Shown piece by piece: positions 23,280-35,089 of a stretch of DNA of 64,000 nucleotides. Where the stretch lies: NCBI GenBank assembly GCA_028023455.1, contig JAQFVV010001001.1:64001-128000 (forward strand). Direction: 5' to 3'. The stretch comes from Epiperipatus broadwayi. Its lineage: Eukaryota; Onychophora; Udeonychophora; Euonychophora; Peripatidae. The translations under genes and the position numbers were made by a program. Each line of letters begins with the position of its first letter. Positions within the stretch are counted from its first letter, which is position 1. The notes below the pieces were generated by a model. That model was not told where the DNA came from and did no database searches. It worked only from the letters and a program-made list of their open reading frames with translations.

Positions 23280-24045
23280 TTATAACATTGGTTGCTATTG
23301 AAACAAGTGTATTCAGAAAAGAAACTTTTTATGGTTTGTTAAATAGTTGGGATTTAGATATTGAATATGAACATAAATTTTATATTATTAATAATAGGAT
23401 AAATAGAGCAATTAATTTATGTTCTGAAGAAAAATTATTTATAAAAGAAATTTGTAATATAAAAAAGAAAGGTATCAAAAATAATTATCCAGTTAAAGTT
23501 CTTGATAAATTATGTAATAAAAAAAATTAAAAGAATAATAAAGAGAAACAATGGGGAAGATGTAAATAATTTTATATATAATAGTTATAATGTTTCTAGA
23601 GATACTTTTATGAAGTTTAAAAAGATTATAAAAAGTGTAAATAATAAATACAAGGGGGAAAGTAGGTTAATTATTAAACCAATATATAAAAAGAAATTGA
23701 ATTTAGGAAATTTAATTAATGAAACAAAAAATATAGAAATTGAAAAAATGAATGGAATTTATTTAATAGAATGTTTACATTGTAAGAGGGAGAGGGAAAG
23801 ATTTTGTATATTGGTACAACAATGAACAAATTAAAAACTAGACTTAAACAACATTTATATGACAAAAATTCAAATATTTACATACATTGTAAAGTTTTAG
23901 GGCATAAAGAATTTAATATTAAAATGTTGGAAAGGATTAAAAATTACAGGGAAAGAATGGTAAAAGAATATTTTTATATAAAAAAAATAATCCTATTTTA
24001 AATAGAATTAATGGAGTATATAAGGAATGTAAAATAATATATAAT
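23280..24045 (+). pseudogene. Penelope-like element, 3' part with GIY-YIG endonuclease
   Basis: Three successive frames (23288-23530, 23502-23825, 23804-24001) read as one protein split by two frameshifts. It begins TSVFRKETFYGLLN, a marker of the end of the Penelope reverse transcriptase domain. It continues with a basic thumb/linker region (HKFYIINNRINRAINLCSEE, NNYPVKVLDKL). It ends in a GIY-YIG nuclease: NGIYLIECLHC (GIY at about 23754-23762), YIGTTMNKLKTRLKQHL (about 23807 on) and a final EYFYIKK. The order and the R and H spacing in KTRLKQH fit Penelope-like elements, whose nuclease opens the target DNA. The copy is 5'-truncated and frameshifted, so inactive. A free-standing homing nuclease is unlikely because of the reverse transcriptase portion. 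Confidence 0.8.
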
Positions 24046-24914
24046 TAAAATGGAATGTTTAAATGGGTTTAGGTAAATTGTTAAAAAAAAATTTTATAAA
24101 AAAAAAGATGTTTATATTTGTTTTATATACATTTAAAGCTATAGATTGGGAATGTAGTTTTGAGATGGGTTTTAGATAAGTGTTACTTCTATTAATGTTT
24201 GTGATATTAGGACCTAAATTAATGTTTGCTAACTAATATTATAATGAAACCTATTTTCTAATATTATAATTTATGATTTACCTATGACAATTAGAGTCTC
24301 ATTGCTATTGATTCAATTAGAAATTTAAATTAATGATGAAAGAACCGCAAGTTTATTTGCTTATCTTTTATTGCAAAGCAAATACTCTATATGACATTTC
24401 TGTATTAAATCCTGAGTATGTCTGAGCTACAGCCAATCATGTTATGAGGCTGACTATAACTTTTACTGTCTTGTTAAATGGCCTATATTCACCGTGTGAT
24501 AGTTAATATTGATGTAATGAATCATACATTTAATCCTGGAATATTAATCTTTAATAGTTTTCTAGATCATACCATCTTATTCCTGGTTGACCATAAGGTC
24601 TCACATAAATAAAATTTGTAAATTAGGATTTTGAAGTATAGTTTTTAAGATACAGTCATTAGTGACAATTTATTTTGGGGTAATTTAATGTACATTCACC
24701 TAATGCTGCGATAAGTCTTTTCAGTACACCCTGGCCACAAACAGATTATATTGTAACAGTTTTGTGTTGCATCATTAATCTTAGCCTCTTACAATCCAGA
24801 TGAACTTTTCAGTAAAGCAAGCAAATTAAATTTTAAAAAATGTTGGCAAAGTTATATCTTAATGATAAAGATATACTAGATGATTAAAAGAAAAATGATA
24901 AAAAAAGTTATTAA
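24046..24914. other. A+T-rich DNA without recognisable gene
   Basis: This may include the untranslated end of the Penelope-like element. Nothing else is seen. Confidence 0.4.
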
Positions 24915-24928
24915 AAATTACAAATCCA

Positions 24929-25023
24929 GTCAAGCATTAATGGTCGGGTGGTCAGCACAGCTGCCTTACAAGCAGTTGTCCTGGATTCATGGGTTTGCTT
25001 CCCGGCCAATTCTTTGACACATG
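24929..25023 (+). mobile_element. tRNA-derived SINE
   Basis: A unit of about 95 bp reads CAAGCATTAATGG... GCTGCCTTACAAGCAG... GGTTTGCTTCCCGGCC... TTTGACACATGAAA. It has a tRNA-like acceptor, an anticodon arm with TAC in the loop (valine type) and a B-box arm. It is flanked by a 14-bp duplication with one mismatch (24915-24928 and 25024-25037). There is almost no tail beyond GACACATG and a short A run, so it is a very short SINE. Confidence 0.85.
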
Positions 25024-25037
25024 AAATTACAGATCCA

Positions 25038-26100
25038 TCAATCTTCTATCAGTTTATAATTCTCACAGCTTTTTTTCTTTTCTGCTTTTAAACATTGACT
25101 TAAGAAAAGATTATTCAATGTTAATTCTTTTATACGTGCTGAGCAGCTTTTGGCCATTAAAGCCAGAATCATAACACTTGTAAACTGCAGGATGTGTTGT
25201 GGTATATTCCACTTTGTAGACAGTTGAACACTATTTTTTTTTGTTATTTGTGTGGGAACTATTAGAAATAAATCACACCTCTTTTTCTTTTACTTTCTGT
25301 CTTCACGTTTAGAACAAATGATGTTGGCCTACATTTAAAAACAGTGATATATATTGTAACATTTTGCACATTTTGATAGATCTGGTAGGCCTTCTTTTAC
25401 TCACCATAAATTTAGTGAAAGTTAATCAAGCTATGAATATTAAATATATCTGATTACTATTTCTAAAACATAGCTATATTTCCTGATTAACTGGCCTATC
25501 AATTATTTCAACTTATGCTATCAATGGAATCAGCTTTTTATTTCTTTTTATAAGGGTGCCAGGATTTATATAAGAATCCGCTGAAATCTGTCACATCACA
25601 CCTCGAAAATTAAAAAGAAAAATGATTTTTAAAAAATCTGGTTCATAGTTTACTATAATTAAGATTATTTTCCAGATATTATCCCCAGGGTATAATTAAT
25701 AAGTATTGGCTAAGGATAAGTTATATGTTCAAATTCTAATAAACTAAAATAAATAACTAAAATTAATAATGTACAAATGAAAGTTATCTTAAAGGTAAAT
25801 ATTTTATTATGTTATTAAAATACCTAATAAATTGTTATCATTATTTAGAAAGAACCATATTTGTTAGTTCAGGGTAATCATTTTATATAATCAATACAGT
25901 CCATTTCTTTCAGTTTTATCTTTAAACAATCCATGGATTAAAATGTCCTAATTTGGGAATATTTCTATCAGGTTATATCACACATTTATATTAAGAATTG
26001 TTTGCAAACTCAATTTAGTCACTATTGGGGTATGAATAGCTAAGTTTACTAGTAAGTTTGTGTAGATTTATGGGATCCTGAGCTCATAGAAATTTCAATT
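25038..26100. other. A+T-rich DNA without recognisable gene
   Basis: No frame, repeat end or splice-bounded exon was supported. Confidence 0.45.
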
Positions 26101-26420
26101 GGTCTCTCCTGTTTGCATCTTCAATTATTGGTCCATGGAGAAAGCACTGTTGTGATGACCCTTTCATTGCACAAAGCATTATTCACAAGGCTCCATTTTC
26201 ATGCCTGCATGACAGCTTGGTACAGCAAGTGGTGTACCTGTGCAGAAGTATATTACTGCCACAAATTATGCTTGCGGAAACCCCCAACTCTAAGACATGC
26301 AACCAGAAGGTAAAAAAAGATCAAGACCGAAGTTGTCTTCTTCCTTTTATACCTCAGTCCAGTTTTGGAACTTCTGTGCATGTTATTCTTATCGTGCCAT
26401 GTAAGTTAATAATCTTATAG
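26101..26420 (+). other. Unrecognised segment of higher complexity
   Basis: Two overlapping frames (26113-26313 and 26217-26420) cross a segment with more G+C than its neighbours. AGAAGGTAAA at about 26306 could be a splice donor. Neither peptide (one includes MTAWYSKWCTCAEVYYC) resembles a family I know. It may be an untranslated or coding exon, or a repeat relic. Confidence 0.25.
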
Positions 26421-26913
26421 ATTTATTTTATTTTTCTGTTACAAAGTTCTTTTTTATAGCAAATTATTCAGCCATCTTTAATTAATATCCTAATGTTTAT
26501 TGATCATAATCTTTGTATGGAATTCCTTTTGTGTTTTTTTCAATTTTAACTTTTGTTTTTTTAAATCAAAATAACAATTCGAAACAAAAAATCAACTCTC
26601 ATTGTATGTTTTTAAAAAAAATAAATTACGCTAACCAAAAAAAATTTTAATATATCTTTTTTTAAAGACTTTTTTTTTTTAGCTTTTAAATATATTACTG
26701 AATGCCAATATATTTGTACCATATATAAATAGACAGTACAATATCTATTATCAATTTTATATAAAAATTTTATCTATATTTATAGAGACATAATTGAATG
26801 GTCTAATAAATCAGTGGTGAAACTATCCCTTGGTTGAAATTCCTTATAGTTCTCTTTATGATATTTTGTTAATAGTTAAGCTGTTTTAAAAACATTTCAT
26901 ATGCTAAATAAAT

Positions 26914-27262
26914 GTGAGGTTTAAAGAGGGCACCACAAGATATAATAAAGGTGTTGAATGTAAATGCTTGAAAACAGAAAGGGTACAAATAATGAAGTTA
27001 TGGAAGAATAAATATGAAAAAAGTAATTATACAGAAAGTGGAATGTTGGTTTTTATGCTGGGTTTGGGAAAAGATAAGGGGGATTTAGATATAAAGGCCA
27101 TAGAGTTGACAAAGATTATGTTGTGAAAATGGGATGGAGCAGAATATGGGAAAACATAGAGTGGGGAATGGAAAATAAAGTAGTGAACAGGTTTCTCTGG
27201 ATATAATTTCTGAGAGATTCCTGACTCTGTTTAAGGAGAAGCCACAGTACATCACATCATGT
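26914..27262 (+). repeat. Dispersed repeat family with ATCAC-type tail, fullest copy
   Basis: This about 340-bp unit ends GTTTAAGGAGAAGCCACAGT followed by an imperfect ACATC/ATCAC pentanucleotide run. Diverged copies lie in the opposite orientation at 50025-50215, 52143-52450 and 53434-53495. Here the frame GVECKCLKTERVQIMKLW ... GLGKDKGDLDIKAIEL stays open for 70 codons. A microsatellite-like 3' tail is common on non-LTR retrotransposons, so this is probably the 3' end of a LINE or LINE-dependent SINE. The protein itself is not recognised. Confidence 0.6.
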
Positions 27263-28258
27263 GTCGTCATTGTAAAAAATAATTTTCACATGTAAAATGT
27301 AAATCTTTCTAGTTAATATAAAAATATTAATATTTTTATTGCTTGTTTCTCTATTATTTTTCTGGTCAGCATACAAATAAAACCATAGTTATTGAGAAAG
27401 TGGTCACAATGTCTCTGTTATATCTTGTTACACATTTCGGATTTATCAAACCTGAATTAATGAGAGGTGATTTTAAAAGGGTTAAATAAGAATAAATGTG
27501 TAATAAATACCTTTCTATATCAGTTGTCAATAATATGAAACAACCTATGATTTCTTTCTTATTACTATTGCAAAAGTTTTACATCTCACAATAAAAGGCA
27601 ATTGTATTGTTATAAATTATAAAATATTTCCTTATCCCACACAGAATAAAAGAAACAAGTTTTCGCAATTATTAATATTTAAAATACACATATAACAAAA
27701 TTCTGAAAAGAGTGTTAATTCAGGAAATCAATGTGTTCGTGCATTTGTATGCATATATTACTTATTCAAATTTAAAACAGAATTTATTTTTTATTTAAAT
27801 ATTATAAAAATAAATAAATAACTTATATAGTATAATAAAATAATAGCTACATTCAGTTGGTTTTACACGCACATATAAAATTTAAGTTAAATGCGTAATT
27901 GTAAAATACCTTTTTGAAATGTGAAAGTATACAAACTTCATTATATTGTTTATATTCGTGTACAAATTTTGAATAATAATACTTTTTTTAATCAAGACGT
28001 TAGCAGTCATCTTACGAGATATAATCTTTAATTGCGTTACATTAGTTTTATTGTTTATTTAGATATGTTCATATATCACTTTATATCAATGTTTTATTGA
28101 TGTTATGACCATAAGTAATTGGAAAATGTCTGTGGTTATAAACCAAAAAAATACTATTCTTTTTTAATGTACATTTTTTAATAACAGCAATGACAATTCA
28201 TTCTTAAACCATTAAACATCTCATGAAAACCATTTCTTATGCTTGCTCGTAACTGTCA
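27263..28258. other. A+T-rich DNA without recognisable gene
   Basis: Nothing with clear ends or coding character is seen. Confidence 0.45.
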
Positions 28259-28456
28259 TTAAAACAGGCAAAACTCTCTATACAGTTGTGCCACTCAGTG
28301 CAAGCCAGAGTAATCAATGTATGCCAGAAACTAGTCTGGGGATATTGGATGAGTAGTCACTAGATAGGGGATTTATGCACAAGCCTTCTGGCATCCTTTG
28401 ATTACTCTGGCTTGCACTGAGTGGCATTACTGTATGGAGAGTTTTGCCTGTTTTAA
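28259..28456. repeat. Foldback repeat, arms about 72 bp
   Basis: The ends are TTAAAACAGGCAAAACTCTC and the complement (GAGAGTTTTGCCTGTTTTAA). Arms at 28259-28335 and 28388-28456 match over GCCACTCAGTGCAAGCCAG and flanks. The 50-base centre has no coding content. The terminal TTAA could reflect a TTAA or TA target, but the palindrome itself includes it. Confidence 0.75.
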
Positions 28457-28514
28457 TAATTCATTCTTCTGTTTCTTTACTGCATAAAATTGGATTGATT
28501 TATTATATATATGT

Positions 28515-29500
28515 TGTAACTATAACAAATCCACGAATGCAGCTGGAATGTGGTTATATTACAAAGCTCATTACAAACAGTTTTGACAAGAACTCATGTG
28601 AACTGATTAATAAATATACAAACTGCTAATTATGTATGTGTGTATATACGTGTCACTTGAGTAAACTACCTAAAAAAAATTTAAAATGTTAGTTTATATA
28701 TTTGATCACATTTTGTAAATTTACATTGTAATAAGGGTTAGATAATAATGACAAAATGCAATGTAAAGGAAGAAAGAAAAATAGTCTCAATATATGAATG
28801 AATTTGAATTGAGTAGTTTCTAAAACTCTAAATTTGAACATTTTCTAGTTTGCCTTTTCACAGCTGAGTTTGAAATAAAGTTTATCACATTTCTATAGTA
28901 AAACTGGATGGAAAATCTAAATATAATTTTAAAATTTTGGAATTAATAATATTTTAGACATTATTGAGCTATATTTAAATATCAACAATGATTTTACTAT
29001 AGCTAATGTAAATGAAAAAAGAGAAAAACCTTTTTTTTATTCATTTATGTAGCAAATCATAATAAGTCATTCAGTGACGTATCAAGTCATAATATATTTG
29101 TTTCCACGTGTTTTTCAAAAAACACTTAGTAAAGAATCAGATCAAATATTGTAACTAGCTGATGACATATTGTGTTGTATTAAATACATGATGTTGAACA
29201 ACATTAGAAAAGAGAAAATGTCTGAAATAAGCAATTGGACATTCCAGGAGTCCAGTATTTTATTCCATATTGTTTTGCATTCTTGTCTCATTTGCATTGA
29301 AGTAGTGTTGTAGTGTTCCAATGTTGGGGGGAGGGGACACTGATTAAAACTCTTTTTCTATAATAACATTGACAGTTGTATTTTGCTAACTGTATTTTTT
29401 TAAAGTATTTTTCAATGCTCATTAAAACAACCAATAAAAGGACTTTATCTAGCAGAAGACTATCTACAATGTGTGGCTAGGAAACTCCACATTTTGATGT
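28515..29500 (+). repeat. Duplicated block, copy 1 left half
   Basis: This aligns collinearly, with moderate divergence, to 40259-41265. Shared runs include GTAACTATAACAAATCCA at the start, GTCACTTGAGTAA, AAATTTACATTGTAATAAGG, GCAATGTAAAGGAAGAAAGA and CTGATTAAAACT. No protein is recognised. The right half of the same family lies at 34180-34810 rather than directly downstream. Confidence 0.7.
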
Positions 29501-29624
29501 CACATGATCACAAACTTTTTCTTTTTATATCCTGCTGGATTCAATTAGTTGCATGAGATTCTGATTATATTTTAATTACCATTATTGATTACAATAAATG
29601 ACAAATGCTAGAATAATAAGAAAT

Positions 29625-29697
<73 letters not shown>

Positions 29698-31240
29698 ATC
29701 ATAACATAAATATAATTATTGGAAACCTCAATCTATTGGTCTTTTACCTGGAGTTGAATTAAAGATCTATTGTCATAGAATTTTATTTAACTTTCCTAGC
29801 TATTATGCAAGTTTCATTTGAACTAACTATTTATTGCATAATTATGTATAGACAACATATGGCTATATGCACCTTCATTATCTCTGGACAGATAGGCATG
29901 CTGCATAGACTAAATGTAGCTACTAATATCTATTAACATAAGAGATCACAATCCAGTTCTAAAACTTAGCAATCTTACAAGATTTAGGATACACTAAAAA
30001 TCATTTAATCAACTATACTATTAAAAGAACTAGACTAACACAAATCCTTTCAGGCTCTAGTGCTTGGAAAACAAATACTAAGTGATTTGAATAACTGAAT
30101 CTAAATATCACATGAGCCAGATATTCTTTAACATCTGTTTTAATACTAATCAAATATCACCAAATTCTCAGGAAAAAGTTATACTATTTATCTGGCATTA
30201 GTCACTGAAACTTATGAACTGAGTGGTAGGAATGTATCTCTACCTGTTAAATAATGATAATAAGTTTAAGTGGCAGAAACAACATCTGCATTACACTTAT
30301 TTATAGAAAATCAAAGAATATATATAACACATATATGCAGTAGATATGGGCATCTACTGGATAAATAGTACTCAAACTAGGTCACTGAATGCGAATGGTA
30401 GAAAAATGCATCTGCTTCTTACTCGTTTTTGGTCAATAAAATTTTATATATACAAAATAGCCTAAAATAATAGAAGATTAGCTCAAGAAAATGTAATACA
30501 CACAAATGTTGTTTCCAATGCCTGCCTATGCCAAACCTGTGAGACTATTTTACTTAAATCTGTAAACTTTTATAACTATGAAAAAAAAATCTTTTTTAAT
30601 TTATTGAATCTGTCTATGAGGCCTTTTATCTCATCCTGGTAAGGCTGGTGAAAATGACCATTATTAACTCTTACTTCAAAATAATTAATCAAATAATACT
30701 ATAGAAACGTTTGTCACATGGTGAGGGCTTGCAATAATTGGCTAGTTGTTTTTGTTATAAATATTTCTTTAGGTTATTTTAACTGAACCACAATGTATTT
30801 AATAAACTTGCACAATAGATTGAGCAATCCATTGCCATTCTAATTTCTAAACATACCTATATATAAATATTGTAATGAGCACAGACGACGTTACATTGTG
30901 TTTTTATTATTAAACATGAAATTAAAATAAAGAGTTCGCATTTAAAAATTTTCTTTAAGAATTAAAAATTGAAATTAAATATCATCTTAAACTTGTATAT
31001 ATAAATCGCACAGAAAAAAAAAATTATTAAAGGAAAACTTTATTAAAGAAAAAGTGTTTTAAAACTAAATTTTCAGTAGAGATTTAAAGATAAAAATATA
31101 TCTTTAAGTTTGAAAACACATTAATTAATCAGAAATGGAAATGATTGTTTTAATTAGTTAAATGTAAACTAGCCTTGGGCATTTAAATGTAAAAACATCG
31201 GTCAGATAGGAAAACAATAGAAACAAATAGCCAATGAATG
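29501..31240. other. A+T-rich DNA with a TA/AC microsatellite
   Basis: A (TA)n tract followed by (AC)8 occupies about 29629-29697. No gene is seen in the rest. Confidence 0.5.
29629..29697. repeat. (TA)n(AC)n microsatellite
   Basis: About 26 TA units are followed by eight AC units, without interruption. Confidence 0.95.
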
Positions 31241-31259
31241 AAAAACAATGGAATCGGAC

Positions 31260-31610
31260 CTCAGCGAAAGGACCATATCATCATCATGATGTAACGTCCA
31301 TTGGATCCTTCAAATTAATATAAAAGGACAAGTTTGAAAATTATTAATTAATTATTATTACGATGTGACTATATGTATTAGTACGGAGTTGGAGGTGAAG
31401 GGATTGAAAGACACACTTTCAATTCCTTCAGCTGTTAAAGAAAAAGGAGTGAAACATCGTTTTCTTCATTGAGGACCAGTTAAAGCAAAAACCTCCAGAT
31501 GGATAAAAACAACGGCTAACAAAACAAATATCTTCAGTACGGCATGGGAATTCCCATTCAGAATTACAAATGACTACAAATTATGGACCTTTTAAAATCG
31601 TAAGAACTTT
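31260..31610 (+). promoter_or_regulatory. Candidate core promoter and first exon
   Basis: ATATAAAAGGACAAG at about 31318-31332 is the best TATA-box match in the window. ATGATGTAACGTCC, a CRE-like element, lies about 30 bases upstream at 31288-31301. Downstream DNA is less A+T-biased until a possible splice donor AAATCGTAAGAAC at about 31600. No protein is recognised in 31380-31600, so it would have to be a leader exon. This is an inference from motif placement only. Confidence 0.25.
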
Positions 31611-31799
31611 ATTTTCATTTGAAAACATAGAACTCTAAATTCTAAACCTTTTAGTAAATAATACAAATAGAATCCTATCTGACCAAACTAAATTCGTTAT
31701 TAATAATGTTATTTGATGTATTTTTTTTTTATTTATGTAAAATCATTTCCATTTATATTTTTTTTTGTTCTTTAAGTTTTATTATGATTTTTGCTGTGC

Positions 31800-33045
31800 G
31801 ATAAATTAAATTATATAAATGTTAAACTTAAGTCGGGCGTGAATGGCTGTATAGATTTGTAAAGTTATATTAGGGGAGGGTAATCTTAGGTTATTTGTGT
31901 TGTAGTTGAATTGGGTCAATGGATTGGATATATTGGTGTGATTAGTAGATGTAATATTGATTCACTATGGGCAGAATCACTTCATATGCCGCACACTTCC
32001 GTTTGCCTATGGAAGAAATTATAAGTCAGATACCGCAGTTCCTTTCTATGGAGTTTTTTGTTTTATTGCTCTTCTTCGCAGATAGATGTAATATTCCTAT
32101 ATGACGAGAGGCAATTTCTTCTCTTAACTTTTTGTGCTGCTGTATTTTATTACATTGAATACATTGATATATCAGATGAATTGATGCCAGTTTGACTACA
32201 AATTTTAGCCTAAAGTTAAATAGGGATAGAATGTTTATTTTCAAATGCAAATCTATGTAGTCTATTCATACTCGACACTAAATAAAAATGCATTAAATTT
32301 AAGTTGTTTATGGACGTTTGCATGGATTCGTTATCGGTTAATTATGTTTTGGATTTCATATTTGATCAAAATATATAGACATTCGATAAATAATGATACC
32401 TCATGATGAGTATCTAAAATGTATTTATTTGGATGTCTTTTAAGTTATTGGTGACAGTGCAAGTATCTTATGGTGAATACTATTGGGTTACTTATAAATT
32501 TCCCTCTGCAATTGTCGGTATCAATGATTTTATATTTTGATCGTTTATGTTTATTTTGAAATGTTTTTGACCATTGTAATCTATGTAACCAATCTATACT
32601 CAACATATTAAAACAAGCTTTTATAATCCCATCTGTGCGAACTTATAAAAAAATTAAAATGTAAATTTATAAAAACTAAATGTAAATTAAAGTCAAAAAA
32701 CAAAGTTAAAAATGTAAGTTAAATTTTAAAATGTAAAACTAATACTAAAATAATTTTAAATCTTATATATATGTGCATAAATAAATGTTGTGTGCTAATT
32801 ACTGGCAGTGGCTTATTTTATTCTTTTTTTAAAAAATTCTTAGATAAGAATTCATAAATATAAATTTCTGCTACTCCCTGAGCTAGTGACTGGGGCTAAC
32901 GACTGGAATCAAAATTTAAAAAAAAAAAAAAATTTTTTTTTTTGACTTACGTATCTGCCTACTTTATAAATTTTTCTAGGTTCAAATGCCTAGATGGCGC
33001 CCTGTAGTGCAGATCACGTTAAGTATATTCTCTGGATCATTACAA
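31800..33045 (+). repeat. Composite repeat, forward copy
   Basis: This matches, in reverse orientation, 36310-35090. It consists of two diverged tandem monomers of about 450-700 bp, each starting near CTTAAGT(C/T)GGG or TTTAAGTTG and ending near TATTCATACTC(A/G)ACA. A common 3' part follows: ATTACTGGCAGTGGCT (about 32798), GAGCTAGTGACTGGGGCTAA (about 32880), CTAGATGGCGCCCTGTAG (about 32990) and a terminal TCATTACAATATATATATAT. No ORF spans it. Monomer tandem organisation and a fixed 3' end point to a non-autonomous mobile element of unassigned class. Confidence 0.65.
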
Positions 33046-34179
33046 TATATATATATAGTCAAAAAAATCATAACAAAATTTCAGTGGAAATGAAATATAC
33101 TGATATAGGATATTTAATATTTCATATTAATAAACTAAAGTTGTAATAATATATAATTAAAATATATACAAATCCCCCCTTTCATCAATAATAGTTCATG
33201 TTCTGAATTCAGGCACTTGTAGACTTTTTGTGGCACAATAGGTATGTAATATAGCTGTTTGCTGGTGCTAATTGGCATGATCTTCATTAATTTCTATTTT
33301 CTTCAATGGGCAGCATATGACAGTGTTTCTCTTGCTAAATTTTAGCTAGTTTTTCTCAAAGCTATAGACGTTTTTGAAATTAGGCAACATACAGTTCAAA
33401 TATAATCTGAACACAACAATTAATGCAATGGTTGTTTAATACATTACAGCATCTTCTTTATTTCATGATAGAATAAAGCTCACACTCTGCCAGCTTGGCC
33501 AAAGAGGCACAGATGGTGGGCTTCTCTACTCTGTCATTATATCATAGCACTGCTTCTGACAGTCAAGAAAGAATGAATGAATAAAGAATCAAAGCACAAA
33601 CATAATCATAAGCATAACACAATCAATCCTCGCTCCTTTTATAGTTCACTGAGCTGACCCTTATCCGTTTTTATCATGGTTTGATTTCATATGCACATTC
33701 ATTGGTTGCAGATTAGTACTAAATATCAATGTGGTTTGTGCCATACTGATCAATTACAGAATTTACAAAAATGTAGCATTCAAAAAAAATTATAACAAAA
33801 TAAAATATGTTTTGAGTAACAATATATGATATTTATCTCCTAATTAGCTGATCTATTTATCTAAAATTTAATGATTTGTATAAAAATAATGTCATTTCCA
33901 TCCACCTAATTATAAAATCTTTACAATTGTTAATTAATAAAGTATTTTATTTTAAATTATTTAAATCAGTTTAGAATTAATGTGGCCTAATATATTTTGT
34001 CCATGCATATATTTATATTTTTTTTCCTGTTTAGTAAAATTGTTAAAAAACTTTAATTTATAAATTCCTATTGATTTTTTTAAAATTATATACATGAAGT
34101 GCATATATTAATTCAACATATGGAAAGCATGCTAAGCATTAATAAAAGGTAAATTTAAATTATATAGACAACTTTTCTG
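33046..34179. other. A+T-rich DNA with an unrecognised higher-complexity stretch at 33440-33640
   Basis: The stretch around 33480-33545 (CTCACACTCTGCCAGCTTGG) is less A+T-biased and may be a repeat relic or LTR-like piece. No partner copy was found in this window. Confidence 0.3.
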
Positions 34180-34810
34180 TATGAATGTCCAGAACATTTA
34201 TGTGGATATTATTAATTATTAATTAATTGTCAAGTTATTTTTTTATTATCAACCATTTTAATTTGGGTCAATCCAAAAACATTATGCTTTTAACACTCAT
34301 ATGCCAGCTAATATCCACAGCTTTGAGAAATCATGCAATCCACTGGGGGATATGCGGGATGGTGGTAATAATTAATAATAATGTTTTTTTTAATAATTTT
34401 TCCAAGGTAAACATTATTTTTAGAAGGTTTGGTAGCTTTGAGTTTTATTTTTATTCAAACTGAAAAGCAAAACACTTTTGCAAATTCTTGTACTTTTAAA
34501 TTATAAATAATCTTCACATTGGTTAATATTACTATATTTATTTTTATTTGAATTTTATTAATCATTCAATGTTTATATTTATTTGAAATCAAAATTTACA
34601 GTACACATTGATATATCATTATACATCATTATTGTCTGGTTCAAATCTCCATGCAGAGAAGTGCAATCAATGTTGTGGCTTGAACATCCATCATGTTTTT
34701 TTACTTTCAATTTCACTCTTGTGCATATGTATATTTCCACAATCCAATATTTTGGCTTGAACATTCTTTTTTTAATGCTTAAATTTTTCTTATATACAGT
34801 CATGTAATAT
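34180..34810 (+). repeat. Duplicated block, copy 1 right half
   Basis: This aligns with about 41630-42130. Shared runs include CAATCCAAAAACATTATGCT, TAATATCCACAGCT and TTTTAAATTATAAA. In copy 2 this half lies only about 0.35 kb after the left half; here about 4.7 kb separates them. Confidence 0.7.
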
Positions 34811-35089
34811 ACTGAATATTAGTGCTTGAATAAATTTAGCATAACATGGTATATAATAAAGAATGTTTAAATGAGAAATAAGATTAGTAGTTTAAAAACG
34901 TATGTACTAATATTTTATGAAAGCAGTAGTTTATGTCTGAGTAGGGAAGGTAATATTTAATAAATGGCAGTATATATAAACATAATAAAAACAAAAATTA
35001 AGGCAGAGATATATCATGTTATTCTGATGAAGATTGTATATGAAGAGTTGAGACTGGTGTATGTTTAATTAATGTTATAATATATTGTA

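Noticed and set aside
24929-25023. Genuine tRNA-Val gene
   Set aside because: The stems are mismatched, an A tail follows GACACATG and 14-bp duplications flank it, so it is a SINE copy and not a tRNA gene.
29629-29697. Origin-like or scaffold-attachment region
   Set aside because: This is a plain TA/AC microsatellite with no further evidence of function.
34579-34807. Pair of 74-codon frames on opposite strands
   Set aside because: Both lie in the duplicated A+T-rich block, overlap each other fully and have no conserved counterpart in the matching copy at 42.0 kb.
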